This document shows positions 1 to 7,663 of a stretch of 32,694 nucleotides of DNA, piece after piece. The stretch is from CBDVBL01 sp965555375. Lineage in GTDB: Bacteria; Zixibacteria; MSB-5A5; UBA10806. Under the pieces are notes generated by a model. The model did no database searches. It saw nothing but the letters and a program-made list of their open reading frames with translations, and was not told where the DNA came from. Positions within the stretch are counted from its first letter, which is position 1. Every line of letters starts with the position of its first letter. The DNA is taken from positions 1-32,694 of the forward strand of contig CBEWDL010000012.1 in the NCBI GenBank assembly GCA_965555375.1, read 5' to 3'. Both the position numbers and the translations under genes were made by a program.

Positions 1-231
1 GATGAACCCCTGCCCGAGAAGCAACAGCAGGAAATACTGGATATCATCCGGCAAGAGCATAGAACCATCTCAACCTCCGGCGGAATATGGGGATTGGGAA
101 ATGTGTTCATAATAGAAAAGAAAATTCCCGCAGAATCCTCGTCGGAATATCAGAGACGCTTGTCTTGCGCCAGCTCAAAAACTTCCGCCAGGGCTCCGGT
201 AAGGTCTTTTCTCTCGAACCGGTTAATGTAA
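1..231 (+). CDS. Possible C-terminal fragment of an unrecognised protein, cut by the window edge
   Basis: Reading frame 1 is open from the first base to a TAA at 229-231 (76 codons). The first 45 or so residues look protein-like (DEPLPEKQQQEILDIIR, then GGIWGLGNVFIIEKK). The rest runs antisense through the end of the glycosyltransferase gene, a convergent overlap of about 80 bp, which is long. I do not recognise a family. It could be the true end of a gene entering from the left, or a chance open frame whose real homology ends before position 150. The neighbouring polysaccharide genes give weak context only. Confidence 0.3.
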   Translation, partial: DEPLPEKQQQEILDIIRQEHRTISTSGGIWGLGNVFIIEKKIPAESSSEYQRRLSCASSKTSARAPVRSFLSNRLM

Positions 232-1532
232 TCCCAATTCGGTGTTGTCTCCAGCTCGCCATCTACCTTTTTTTCATAATACTCTATTATAGTCTTTGAA
301 ATTAAATCCACGTTATCGCAGGGAACAAACTTTCCCAGCCCGCTTTTTTCGACGATTTCAGAGCATTCGCCCTTCCAGCCTATCATAAAGATCGGTCTGC
401 CCGTTCGCATCAGTTCAAATACCTTTCCCGCGATGATCTTATCCTTTGTCCGATCGTTACCCTCCAGGGAGATCAACAACAATACATCCGCCGCCATCAC
501 CAGTCGGACCGTCTCTCGATGCGGTTTAAGGCCAACAATATCTACATGGTCTTTGAACGGTGGCTTGGCCAGTATCCGACGCCACATGGGAATTACATCG
601 CCGATGAAAGTGATACGTATATTGTTGCCCGTTTTCTGGCTGGCAAGCGCCTTTGCAAATCCTTTTAGAAAATACTCGAAGGCCGATTGCTCATAAATCG
701 TGCCCACGTTAACCAGATTAAGATATGTCGTTTTGTTTCCTCCATAGATCTGCCCGGCATTAAATCCCTCAAAATCAGCTTCGTCGAAGCCGTTTGTGAT
801 GATACGATGCTTTTCCGGTGGGATATCCGTAAATTTCTCTCTGGCCATGCGGGCCCATCCATATCCGACATGCACTACAGCATCCGCTTTGCGGATTACG
901 GTATGTTCAAGCCAATTCTCGTATTTAAGCCTGATTCGAGGGAAATCGGGCCTGATCGAATTGTCCGTCCAGGGGTCGCGGAAGTCAGCTACCCAGGGTT
1001 TACCTGTCATGAGTCTTAACATTAAGGCGACAACGTGACTGGTTTCCGACGGTGACGTTGAAAAAATCAGGTCTATTTTTTCTCTGCGGATGGTTTTCAA
1101 TCCCTCATAAACCGCCAGAGGCAACCAGCCTATCTTATCATCCGGAACGTAAAGAAAACTACTTGTGAACCAGCTTAAAGGAGAGAGAAAATATTTCCTT
1201 ATTAGAGACAGCGGCGTGGTTCTCGATTTGCGTTTTTCGGGAGCTGAGTTTCCGGCAGATGAAACCGGTTGAGGTGTTCTTTTAAAAAGCCTGGTAAAAA
1301 GCGCTTTTTCCAGTCTTATCAATTCCCACGAGTAGGCGCGCCTTATTAGAGTATCGGGCGGAAGTTGATCAAGCAGCGTTTCGTCGATGAAATCTCGCGG
1401 ATAGTTTTTCACAGTCAGGATGATAGGTTGCCATCCAAACTCCGGAAGATATTTTGCAAATTTCAACGGCCGGTAAACACCGCTCGTACGCGTGGGAGGA
1501 AAATCATAGGCAATTATTAAGACTTTTTTCAT
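150..1532 (-). CDS. GT4-like glycosyltransferase
   Basis: A 460-residue GT-B fold glycosyltransferase, probably adding a sugar from an activated donor to a surface polysaccharide at the cytoplasmic face. The N-terminus carries the acceptor-domain start typical of this group (MKKVLIIAYDFPP, then a Gly-containing loop TSGVYRPLKFAKYLP). The interior has DLIFSTSPSETSH followed by ADFRDPW at residues 182-188, common in GT4 sugar transferases. The C-terminal domain has AADVLLLIS and a KIIAGKVFELM stretch with the acidic residue expected at the nucleotide-sugar site. There is no signal peptide. It starts 44 bp after the flippase gene on the same strand, so the two are probably co-transcribed. No strong Shine-Dalgarno is visible before the ATG, which fits coupling to upstream translation. 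The exact sugar and acceptor cannot be told from sequence. Confidence 0.85.
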   Translation of the reverse strand: MKKVLIIAYDFPPTRTSGVYRPLKFAKYLPEFGWQPIILTVKNYPRDFIDETLLDQLPPDTLIRRAYSWELIRLEKALFTRLFKRTPQPVSSAGNSAPEKRKSRTTPLSLIRKYFLSPLSWFTSSFLYVPDDKIGWLPLAVYEGLKTIRREKIDLIFSTSPSETSHVVALMLRLMTGKPWVADFRDPWTDNSIRPDFPRIRLKYENWLEHTVIRKADAVVHVGYGWARMAREKFTDIPPEKHRIITNGFDEADFEGFNAGQIYGGNKTTYLNLVNVGTIYEQSAFEYFLKGFAKALASQKTGNNIRITFIGDVIPMWRRILAKPPFKDHVDIVGLKPHRETVRLVMAADVLLLISLEGNDRTKDKIIAGKVFELMRTGRPIFMIGWKGECSEIVEKSGLGKFVPCDNVDLISKTIIEYYEKKVDGELETTPNWDYINRFERKDLTGALAEVFELAQDKRL

Positions 1533-1576
1533 TGGCTACTCAGGCAAACCGTCCGGAAGGATCATATTCCTTAATT

Positions 1577-3079
1577 TCAAACCTCTGGCGTTTTGCCAGC
1601 AGTGTTGAGCAAACGCTCCAGCCATTGATGATTCCCCGGCAGGATTCTCAAAAGATCAAAAACGGCGGGCGGACGCATAAATAACATCAAGGATGCGTAA
1701 ATAACGATTCCCAGCAAAACACAGATAACCAGAACCAGATATGACTCGAATCCGATATTCTCCAACATAAGCCTGCATGCCAGTACCAATCCTGCCATTA
1801 TCGCAGTTGCGATTATGTATGGTCGCAAACTGCCGAGCAGATCAGAAAATCTAAGCTCGATCAGGCGAAGCGCGACCGCGAAACGCAAATATGTTAGCGG
1901 CACCATCACTATAGCGTAAGCTGATGCTACTCCGATTATTCCCCAGCTAAGACCACAGAAAATGCTGCCCGTGACGGTTATACCTGTTATAAGAGTCACT
2001 CGAAATAGCCAGTCGCTACGTCCTGTTGATAGAAGAACGCCATTTGCCGGAGCGGACACCGACCGAAATATTCCTATGGGTGAAAGTAACATCAAAATCG
2101 GGATAACAGGTTTCCATTTAAGTCCCAGCACAGCCAGGACGAAGGGGCCGGCAACGATGCACAGCCCCGTCATTAACGGTAAGGTAATGAAGGCGATTCC
2201 GCCACATGCTCGCAGAAAGATTTTTTGAAGCTGGGCGACATCATCCTGAATACGCGACAGGGCGGGAAACAAAACCCTCATTAGCACGGGGGCGATGGTG
2301 TCCAGCGGAAGCAGGCAGAATCTGTTAGCTATTGAGTAGTGGCCGAGCAAGGCAGATCCGAGCCATCGCCCGATTATAAATCTATCCACATTATATGCCG
2401 TGTATTCGACGATGCTGGAGCCTGTTAAATTCAGACTGTAACCGATTACCTTTTTCACTTCTGCCCAATTGAATGTCCAGCTCGGGCGCCAGTCAGAAAC
2501 CATCCACAGACGGGCGGTCGAGGCAACAGAGCTGATCAGGCTTGCGGCGACAAGCGCCCATACTCCCCATCCTGAATAAGCAAGAATGATAGCCGCAGCG
2601 CCATAAACCGCAACTTCGATGAATCTAACCCTGGCAATGAGGTCGAAACGCATATTTCGCGCCAGCAGAGAGCCGGGCACCATACCCGTTGAAGTTATAA
2701 TAAATGCCATCCCCAGAACCCTGATAACCGGGGCTACTTCGCTATTCTTATAGAGCATAGCTAAAGCGGAGGCGCCTAAAATTAAACCCAGTGCTATTAT
2801 GAAACCGAATGCCAGGTTGAGAACGAATAAGCTGTTTACAAGGTCCGGGGGAAGTTCTTTCCTCTGAATAATGACCCCACGCGCCCCCATATACTGAAAG
2901 AGCACCAAAAAACCGGTGACCACAGAGGCCATCGCCAGAAGGCCAAAATCCTCTGGGGCCAAGAGCCGGGCGAGGATCACGGAGACCACTATTCGGACAC
3001 TCTCTCCTATGAACTGGATCGCTCCGCTCCAGCGGATGCCCGAAACGACGGTTTTCGATTCTAAAAGGTTATTGTTCAT
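1577..3079 (-). CDS. Polysaccharide flippase, WzxC/PST-type (MOP superfamily)
   Basis: A 500-residue integral membrane protein with about 12-14 hydrophobic segments along its whole length, expected to flip lipid-linked oligosaccharide repeat units across the inner membrane. The N-terminus is characteristic of the WzxC-like branch: GIRWSGAIQFIGE, then ARLLAPEDFGLLAMA and a GARGVIIQ loop. YNVDRFIIGRWLGSALLGHYSIANR in the middle is another hallmark of this family. Length matches typical family members (about 480-500). It is the first gene of a minus-strand pair with the downstream glycosyltransferase, consistent with a surface polysaccharide locus continuing outside the window. The start at 3077-3079 has only a weak upstream purine stretch. 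Confidence 0.9.
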   Translation of the reverse strand: MNNNLLESKTVVSGIRWSGAIQFIGESVRIVVSVILARLLAPEDFGLLAMASVVTGFLVLFQYMGARGVIIQRKELPPDLVNSLFVLNLAFGFIIALGLILGASALAMLYKNSEVAPVIRVLGMAFIITSTGMVPGSLLARNMRFDLIARVRFIEVAVYGAAAIILAYSGWGVWALVAASLISSVASTARLWMVSDWRPSWTFNWAEVKKVIGYSLNLTGSSIVEYTAYNVDRFIIGRWLGSALLGHYSIANRFCLLPLDTIAPVLMRVLFPALSRIQDDVAQLQKIFLRACGGIAFITLPLMTGLCIVAGPFVLAVLGLKWKPVIPILMLLSPIGIFRSVSAPANGVLLSTGRSDWLFRVTLITGITVTGSIFCGLSWGIIGVASAYAIVMVPLTYLRFAVALRLIELRFSDLLGSLRPYIIATAIMAGLVLACRLMLENIGFESYLVLVICVLLGIVIYASLMLFMRPPAVFDLLRILPGNHQWLERLLNTAGKTPEV

Positions 3080-3448
3080 GCCTGGTAGAAAGGATATCCA
3101 AACTCTCCCGCCGCGCCATCTCCATCTTTATGGAAGTTTGATTTCGCAATTCCCACAAGCAGGTTCACCTCATATTACGGTTCTTAAGCTGTTGGTATAT
3201 AGACCAAATTTGGGCTGGTTCAAAGAACTTTTCGCCTGCAGGTAATTATCGGTTACTTCAAAAAATGATATTCCTACAACCCAGGATCCTTATAAATATG
3301 GTCATGCAATAACTAAGGTGGCGCTCATTTTAGGATCCTCCTCGCTCGCAGCTATTTTACCACAAAGAAACTTGACTTTCGCCATGACGGGATTAACTTA
3401 AAACGCGATACAACCAATGGGGGCAGATCGGCTTAAAGGAGAAGATAG
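3080..3448. other. Divergent intergenic region, flippase / thiolase operon
   Basis: No convincing gene. The part next to the flippase is featureless. Two copies of the palindrome AGGATCCT lie at 3283-3290 and 3332-3339, 49 bp apart, and could be a pair of protein sites or chance. The right end (3368-3430) is a copy of the dispersed repeat described separately and is immediately followed by the thiolase ribosome-binding site, AAAGGAGA at 3435-3442. Confidence 0.6.
3368..3430 (+). repeat. Dispersed ~60-bp repeat, copy 1 (direct), with promoter-like boxes
   Basis: Aligns with 16809-16868: both start AAACTTGACTTT, share TAACTTAAA and end in TGGGGCAG. Reverse complements of the stretches at 6812-6870, 8992-9050 and 19113-19175 show the same TAACT-(T/C)(A/G)AA core with GGG(A/G)CAG about 26-31 bases after it. 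The copy contains TTGACT (3372-3377) and TAACTT (3394-3399) 16 bp apart, so it may also supply the promoter of the thiolase operon; the -10 match is weak. Confidence 0.6.
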
Positions 3449-4657
3449 ATGAAAGAAGAGGAATTGATGTTTGCCAGAGCCAGAATTCCTTACGGAACCT
3501 GGGGCAGCAGTTATTTTCCTGCCTGGCAAACTTCTGCACTGGCGGAGGTCAATATCGGCCAATTTGCCGGCGAGGCAACGAACAGAATCTTAGGGCTCAA
3601 AAAAGTCCCCAGAAGTGAATTAGAATATCTTGTCATCGGCTCTACCATACCATGGCACTGGAAATTCTGGACAGTGCCGTTGGTGGCCAGCTGTTTTGAT
3701 CATCGCATCCCCGGTTACCATATAGAGCAAGCTTGCGCTACAGGATTGCAGGCGGTGGTGGTTGCAGCGTCCGAAATTCAGGGCGGTTCTCATGATGTTG
3801 TTGGAGTAATCACTTTCGACCGGACAAGCGATTCTCCGGCCGGCGTTTTTCCGGAGCGACGAGCGCATCAGAGAACTATGGCTCTCAGCGATGTCTGGGA
3901 TAATTTCGGGTTTGATCCGGCTACCGGGAAAGCCATGATAGCCTGTGCCGGTATCGCCGCCAGGAAGTATAAATGCGACCGGAAGGAAGTGGATGAATTA
4001 GCCTTTTGCCGTTATGATCAGTATTTCAAGGCCAGAGAATCCGGATTTCTCGATCGAGTACTCGTTCCACTTGAGATACTAAATGTCCAGGGGCGTTTTC
4101 TGGGGCACATTAATGATGATACAGGGGTGCGTCAATTACCTCTCAGTGGATTACGGGCATTACCCGAACTGGATACCTGTGTGACGACGGGGACCCAGAC
4201 ACACGCATCCGATGGAATGGCCACATTACTTGTGACAACCGATGAAAAAGCCCGGGAGCTTAGCCCTCGGCCTGAGATTGATATAAGATTTATCGCCAAA
4301 ACAGAGGTGAGGACACATCCCAGTCTTATGCCGGAAGCCCCGGCGCTGGCGGTGCAGAAATTACTTAAAAAAACCGGTTATACAATGGCTGATATGGCAG
4401 TTGTTAAAAATCACAATCCATTTGCGGTTAACGACGTTATTTTCGCCAAACTCTTAGAATACGATTGGCGAAAAATGAACACGTCCGGTTGCCCGCTGGT
4501 CTGGGGACATCCTCAGGGGCCCACGCTCACCAGAGTACTGATTGAGGCGCTGGAGGAAGCGGTCGCTTTAGGCGGAGGCCATGTGCTGGTTTTCGGGTGC
4601 GCCGCCGGAGATGTTGGTATCGCAGCCATCTTGAAGGTAGAGGATGGAGGGAAATAA
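3449..4657 (+). CDS. Thiolase-superfamily acetyl-CoA acyltransferase, divergent
   Basis: A 402-residue cytoplasmic enzyme of the thiolase fold, likely cleaving 3-ketoacyl-CoA with CoA or running the reverse Claisen condensation. The nucleophile is Cys96 in EQACATGLQ. The C-terminal catalytic pair is also present: His354 in WGHPQGPT, matching the classical GHPxGxTG motif, and Cys384 in FGCAAGD. The usual NEAFA loop reads HNPFA (His322-Asn323), so the Asn that helps form an oxyanion hole in classical thiolases is replaced by His, as in SCP2-type thiolases. The start ATG has an excellent ribosome-binding site, AAAGGAGA, 6 bases upstream. The next gene begins 2 bases after the stop, so the two enzymes are almost certainly translated together and probably act on the same acyl-CoA. 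Substrate chain length is unknown. Confidence 0.88.
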   Translation: MKEEELMFARARIPYGTWGSSYFPAWQTSALAEVNIGQFAGEATNRILGLKKVPRSELEYLVIGSTIPWHWKFWTVPLVASCFDHRIPGYHIEQACATGLQAVVVAASEIQGGSHDVVGVITFDRTSDSPAGVFPERRAHQRTMALSDVWDNFGFDPATGKAMIACAGIAARKYKCDRKEVDELAFCRYDQYFKARESGFLDRVLVPLEILNVQGRFLGHINDDTGVRQLPLSGLRALPELDTCVTTGTQTHASDGMATLLVTTDEKARELSPRPEIDIRFIAKTEVRTHPSLMPEAPALAVQKLLKKTGYTMADMAVVKNHNPFAVNDVIFAKLLEYDWRKMNTSGCPLVWGHPQGPTLTRVLIEALEEAVALGGGHVLVFGCAAGDVGIAAILKVEDGGK

Positions 4658-4659
4658 AG

Positions 4660-6744
4660 ATGAAATCAATGAGACAGTCTACTCTTGATACGCTCGGGCT
4701 GGGTTCAATACTTGAGATCTTTAAACGAGGAAAGTTGCCTGTCGATATTAACAGCCTGGTTGATCAGGTTTTTGGCAAACCGAATCATCGTGGTGCCATG
4801 ATCATCTCCGGAGCCAACGGGATAGTCGGTGCCGGAAAAACTATGCAGTTAGGTTCCCGTTTACTACCTTTTGGCGTTCCTGTAGTCGGTCTTGATTTTC
4901 CAGGAACACCCGATGGCATCGGGACGCAATACCAGGGTTTAAAAGCCGCCTTCGGGCCGAAACAAGCCGACGAAATTATGTCTAATATCATTCGGCTCAA
5001 CTATGATGGTTACAAATTGCCATCCAAGCTCAAGCAGGTTAATCCGCGGTTTCTTCTGGAGGCAATACCTGAAATTCTAAACGTTAAAAAAGCCCACTAC
5101 GATATATTCAAGGCGGCTTTTCCAGAGATAGAGATACGTTCGGTCACCTCCGGGTTTCCGAGTTCGGAGCTTGGCGTAGCCATTGCGCATCCGGCTTTCC
5201 CTCACCAGATAAATAAAATCTGGGAAATCGTAGAACCGAAACCTTCGCCCGCAACTCAGCTTTTCTGGGCGATCGGATTAATTCCCATCCCGGTAGATGA
5301 TTACTGGTCTTTTGTGCTCGACGTGCTTTTCTGCGGCCTGACACTGGCTGGATTAAGATATCATCGGGCATCGAATATGCCCTTCTGGAAAATAGACAAA
5401 TACATCAGAAGGATGCTGGGGCCGAACCCGTTCAGGGCTCATGACGCCATCGGGGCGAAAGGCGCTAATTTCCTAACCTGGTCGTGTCTCCATCATCTGG
5501 GTGATAAATACGGGGCTTTATTTACACCCACACCGGAGCTTGAGGCGCGCAAAGAGAACGGCCAGAACTGGTATCCACTGAACCACTTTAGACCACTGGT
5601 CAACTGGACACTGGCAGAAACTGAAGAAGATGATATGAGAAGCTGGATAATGGGGCCGATAATTCAAATGACCAGCCTTATGCTCCATGAGAATAGAGCT
5701 CATCTCTCCCACATTAATGCCATCGGGGAGTTATGCGCTCAGTTCCGCAATGGAATTATCGCCGCCATACGCCGCCTCGGCCAGGACGCATCCATTAAAA
5801 CAGTCGAGGATTATCATCGATTGCATCCGGAAGCCGCCGGAAATTGCTGGTATCCCGATACCCTTGAGAAGATAGAAAAACCGGAATGGCAGCAGCTTTA
5901 CGTTAATGCTGAACACGATAATAAAGCAGGCGTTATAACCATAAGCCGTGAAAGTTACAACAGCGACGTTGATGACGAGCTCAATAGAGCTATTGACTGG
6001 CTTAAGGCCGAGGGAATCGATCGAGTAATTCTGACCGGTGATTTTCATCTCTCAACCCAGATGGTCGGAGCCGATACGAGTGAATTTTTCGCCGCTCTTG
6101 ATAATGCCAAGAAGGGTTTGGAGATTTCTCGCTCCTGGTCACAAACGGCACGACGCTTCAATGATGAGTTTACGATATCGGTCGGTTTTTTAAACGGTAA
6201 ACGATGTCTGGGCGGGTTTTTGGAATTGCTCATGCATTGCCATTATCTTGTTTCCGTAGAAGATGGCGTATTCGGTATGCCCGAGGTAACGCTACCGGTC
6301 GTTCCGGGCATGGAGGGATGTCATTGGCCATTCAGGAAATCCGGATCTGAAAATTGGATGAAAGTTCTTCATATGTTGCTCAGCGGAGAATCGATAAAAG
6401 CTAACGATGCAGTCGGCTGGCTAATCGATTTCGCCGGCCCAATGGAGGAATCATTACAAATGGCCTGGACGATAATCACCGATGGTGATCACCGGCTTTT
6501 GAAGAGAGATGTCGACAAGGATGCTCTCAAAGAAGCGATTCCGGAAATCAATCTTCCCGACCCCGGAAATCAGTTAACCGAAGCGGCCAGAAAAGCCATA
6601 CTGGATTGTATCAAGGCCTCCTGCGGGACTTCCCTGTCAGATGCTCTCACGGTCCAGGCCAAACACTCGGCTGATTTCATGATCAGTCAATCCTGTCAAA
6701 AAGGAATGATTGGCGCGGAATCAGCGAAGATAATGAGCGTCTGA
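4660..6744 (+). CDS. Bifunctional 3-hydroxyacyl-CoA dehydrogenase / enoyl-CoA hydratase fusion, divergent, dehydrogenase first
   Basis: A 694-residue fusion. The start at 4660 is chosen over an ATG at 4597 because GGAGG (4646-4650) sits 9 bases before it and it follows the thiolase stop directly. Residues about 45-290 resemble 3-hydroxyacyl-CoA dehydrogenase: a Rossmann-like GANGIVGAG loop (51-59), FLLEAIPEILNVKK (131-144), His177 in AHPAFP at the place of the catalytic His of HFFNP, and Glu189 in IWEIVE. The Asn of the usual GFVVNRLL seems to be Asp221. Residues about 412-600 are crotonase-like: VGADTSEF (469-476) resembles GADIxEF, and both hydratase glutamates appear kept, Glu522 (LGGFLELL) and Glu542 (FGMPEV). 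FadB and FadJ have the opposite order; some archaeal and bacterial fusions share this one. With the thiolase it would cover the last three steps of a beta-oxidation-like cycle. Assignment is motif-based. Confidence 0.72.
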   Translation: MKSMRQSTLDTLGLGSILEIFKRGKLPVDINSLVDQVFGKPNHRGAMIISGANGIVGAGKTMQLGSRLLPFGVPVVGLDFPGTPDGIGTQYQGLKAAFGPKQADEIMSNIIRLNYDGYKLPSKLKQVNPRFLLEAIPEILNVKKAHYDIFKAAFPEIEIRSVTSGFPSSELGVAIAHPAFPHQINKIWEIVEPKPSPATQLFWAIGLIPIPVDDYWSFVLDVLFCGLTLAGLRYHRASNMPFWKIDKYIRRMLGPNPFRAHDAIGAKGANFLTWSCLHHLGDKYGALFTPTPELEARKENGQNWYPLNHFRPLVNWTLAETEEDDMRSWIMGPIIQMTSLMLHENRAHLSHINAIGELCAQFRNGIIAAIRRLGQDASIKTVEDYHRLHPEAAGNCWYPDTLEKIEKPEWQQLYVNAEHDNKAGVITISRESYNSDVDDELNRAIDWLKAEGIDRVILTGDFHLSTQMVGADTSEFFAALDNAKKGLEISRSWSQTARRFNDEFTISVGFLNGKRCLGGFLELLMHCHYLVSVEDGVFGMPEVTLPVVPGMEGCHWPFRKSGSENWMKVLHMLLSGESIKANDAVGWLIDFAGPMEESLQMAWTIITDGDHRLLKRDVDKDALKEAIPEINLPDPGNQLTEAARKAILDCIKASCGTSLSDALTVQAKHSADFMISQSCQKGMIGAESAKIMSV

Positions 6745-6774
6745 AGGAATTGCCTGATAGCCATTTCAGATATG

Positions 6775-6808
6775 ACCCACAAGCTTTAAGCTTGTGGGTT
6801 TTCTTTCC
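6775..6808 (+). terminator. Rho-independent terminator of the thiolase operon
   Basis: A perfect inverted repeat, ACCCACAAGCTT / AAGCTTGTGGGT with one central T (6775-6799), is followed by TTTTCTTT. It lies 31 bp after the stop of the fusion gene. Read on the minus strand it lacks an equally good T tract. Confidence 0.8.
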
Positions 6809-6811
6809 TAA

Positions 6812-6870
6812 TAACCTGTCCCTTTAATTCGGCTCGATTTTCGAGTTAGTCTATTGGCCGGTCGGGGAAA
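6812..6870 (-). repeat. Dispersed ~60-bp repeat, copy 2 (inverted)
   Basis: Plus-strand landmarks are TAACCTGTCCC (6812-6822), TTCGAGTTAGT (6840-6850) and GGTCGGGGAAA (6860-6870). All three recur in the same order and nearly the same spacing at 19113-19175. The reverse complement aligns with the copy at 3368-3430, including equal spacing (26 bases) from TAACT to GGG(A/G)CAG. It sits just after the terminator of the thiolase operon. Confidence 0.6.
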
Positions 6871-6891
6871 TTGGATGTAATGAGCAGAAAG

Positions 6892-6919
6892 GGTTGGCAT
6901 CATAATCCCCTTGCCAACC
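6892..6919 (-). terminator. Possible terminator downstream of rubrerythrin
   Basis: Inverted repeat GGTTGGCA / TGCCAACC with a 12-base loop, lying 11 bp beyond the TGA that would end the full-length rubrerythrin. On the minus strand it is followed by CCCTTTCT, a poor T tract, so termination efficiency is doubtful. Confidence 0.35.
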
Positions 6920-6930
6920 ATGGTAGTTAA

Positions 6931-7038
6931 TCAGATATCCATGTTCGCCGGTTCGTAGTACTCCATCGGATGGTTGCAGGACGGGCATTTAGCAGGTGGT
7001 TTCGTTCCTTCGTGCACATAACCGCATACGCTGCACTT
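6931..7038 (-). pseudogene. Orphaned rubredoxin-like domain of rubrerythrin, beyond an in-frame TAG
   Basis: Directly after the TAG at 7039-7041 the same frame continues for 35 codons to a TGA at 6931-6933. The peptide reads KCSVCGYVHEG, then KCPSCNHPMEYYE. It has both CxxC iron-binding knuckles of the rubredoxin-like tail of rubrerythrins and the normal spacing. The stop codon stands where the family usually has an aromatic residue (IKWKCxxCGYVHEG), so a single TGG to TAG change explains it. There is no good start codon or ribosome-binding site inside this piece, so it would be made only by readthrough. Confidence 0.85.
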
Positions 7039-7455
7039 CTACTTGATCGGCTTTTCGCGCTTGTAGACAGTTCCCGATTTAACCATCTCCAGCAGCTTCT
7101 TATAGCGGTCTCTATGATGTGCCTCCACCCTGGCGATATGACGGAACAATCCTGCCACGCTCTTCTTGCCTTCTTCTTCCGCATCTTTTGCGAATTGTGG
7201 ATACATCTCTGTCGTCTCGTAGTGCTCTCCCTTGATGGCCTCCTCAAGGTTGGCCGCCGTATCGCCTATGCCATTGAGAAGCGCAAACTCATCTTTGGCA
7301 TGACGACGCTCGTTATCAGCCGTTTCTTCGAAGATCCTGGCGATGTAGTGGTACCCTTCTTTCCGGGCCACCTGAGCAAAGTACGTGTACTTGTTTCGGG
7401 CCATAGATTCACCGGCAAAAGCCGCCTTTAGACTTTCTTCTGTCTTGCCCATCAT
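7039..7455 (-). CDS. rbr: Rubrerythrin, diiron domain only (rubredoxin tail cut by TAG)
   Basis: A 138-residue ferritin-like diiron protein. Rubrerythrins reduce hydrogen peroxide in the cytoplasm of anaerobes using electrons from rubredoxin or a reductase. The four-helix signature is intact: AFAGESMARNKY, EETADNERRHA, KGEHYETTEMYP and VEAHHRDRY supply the Glu and His ligands. The frame stops at TAG (7039-7041) immediately before the C-terminal rubredoxin-like domain, which is still present downstream in frame (6931-7038), so the ancestral protein was 174 residues. Without the Cys4 iron site, electron entry to the diiron centre would have to come from a separate rubredoxin. Upstream, GGAAGGGA precedes the double ATG, and TATAGT on the minus strand (7506-7511) is a possible -10 box. 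It stands alone, between convergent plus-strand and same-strand genes. Confidence 0.92.
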   Translation of the reverse strand: MMGKTEESLKAAFAGESMARNKYTYFAQVARKEGYHYIARIFEETADNERRHAKDEFALLNGIGDTAANLEEAIKGEHYETTEMYPQFAKDAEEEGKKSVAGLFRHIARVEAHHRDRYKKLLEMVKSGTVYKREKPIK

Positions 7456-7663
7456 TCGATCCCTTCCATTTCGAATTTTCAGATTCTGTCAGACTACTTT
7501 CTCCAACTATAGCTGCTGCAGAGCGACTATTCACAAGCAGCGATGCGCTCTGGGATTATTCCGAGCCCATACTGTCTGCATCTGGCACGAAAGAAATCAA
7601 GCCATAAGTGTCCGTATACGATATTCCCATGGGCAATGGGTCTCACCTATCACTCGATACAAA

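Noticed and set aside
4597..4659. Upstream ATG start for the fusion gene
   Set aside because: It lies inside the thiolase gene, adds 21 Arg-rich residues unlike the family, and the ATG at 4660 has the proper ribosome-binding site.
4810..4842. Walker A ATPase motif (GIVGAGKT) in the fusion protein
   Set aside because: It fits GxxxxGKT literally, but the sequence after it follows the 3-hydroxyacyl-CoA dehydrogenase Rossmann pattern and there is no Walker B or other ATPase motif.
3368..6870. Composite transposon or IS
   Set aside because: The flanking inverted repeats are degenerate, there is no transposase frame and no target-site duplication could be made out.
7039..7041. Organism-wide reassignment of TAG to an amino acid
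   Set aside because: nfnA and the prolyl oligopeptidase gene end in TAG at the natural family C-terminus, so TAG is a working stop. Only one interrupted gene supports readthrough.
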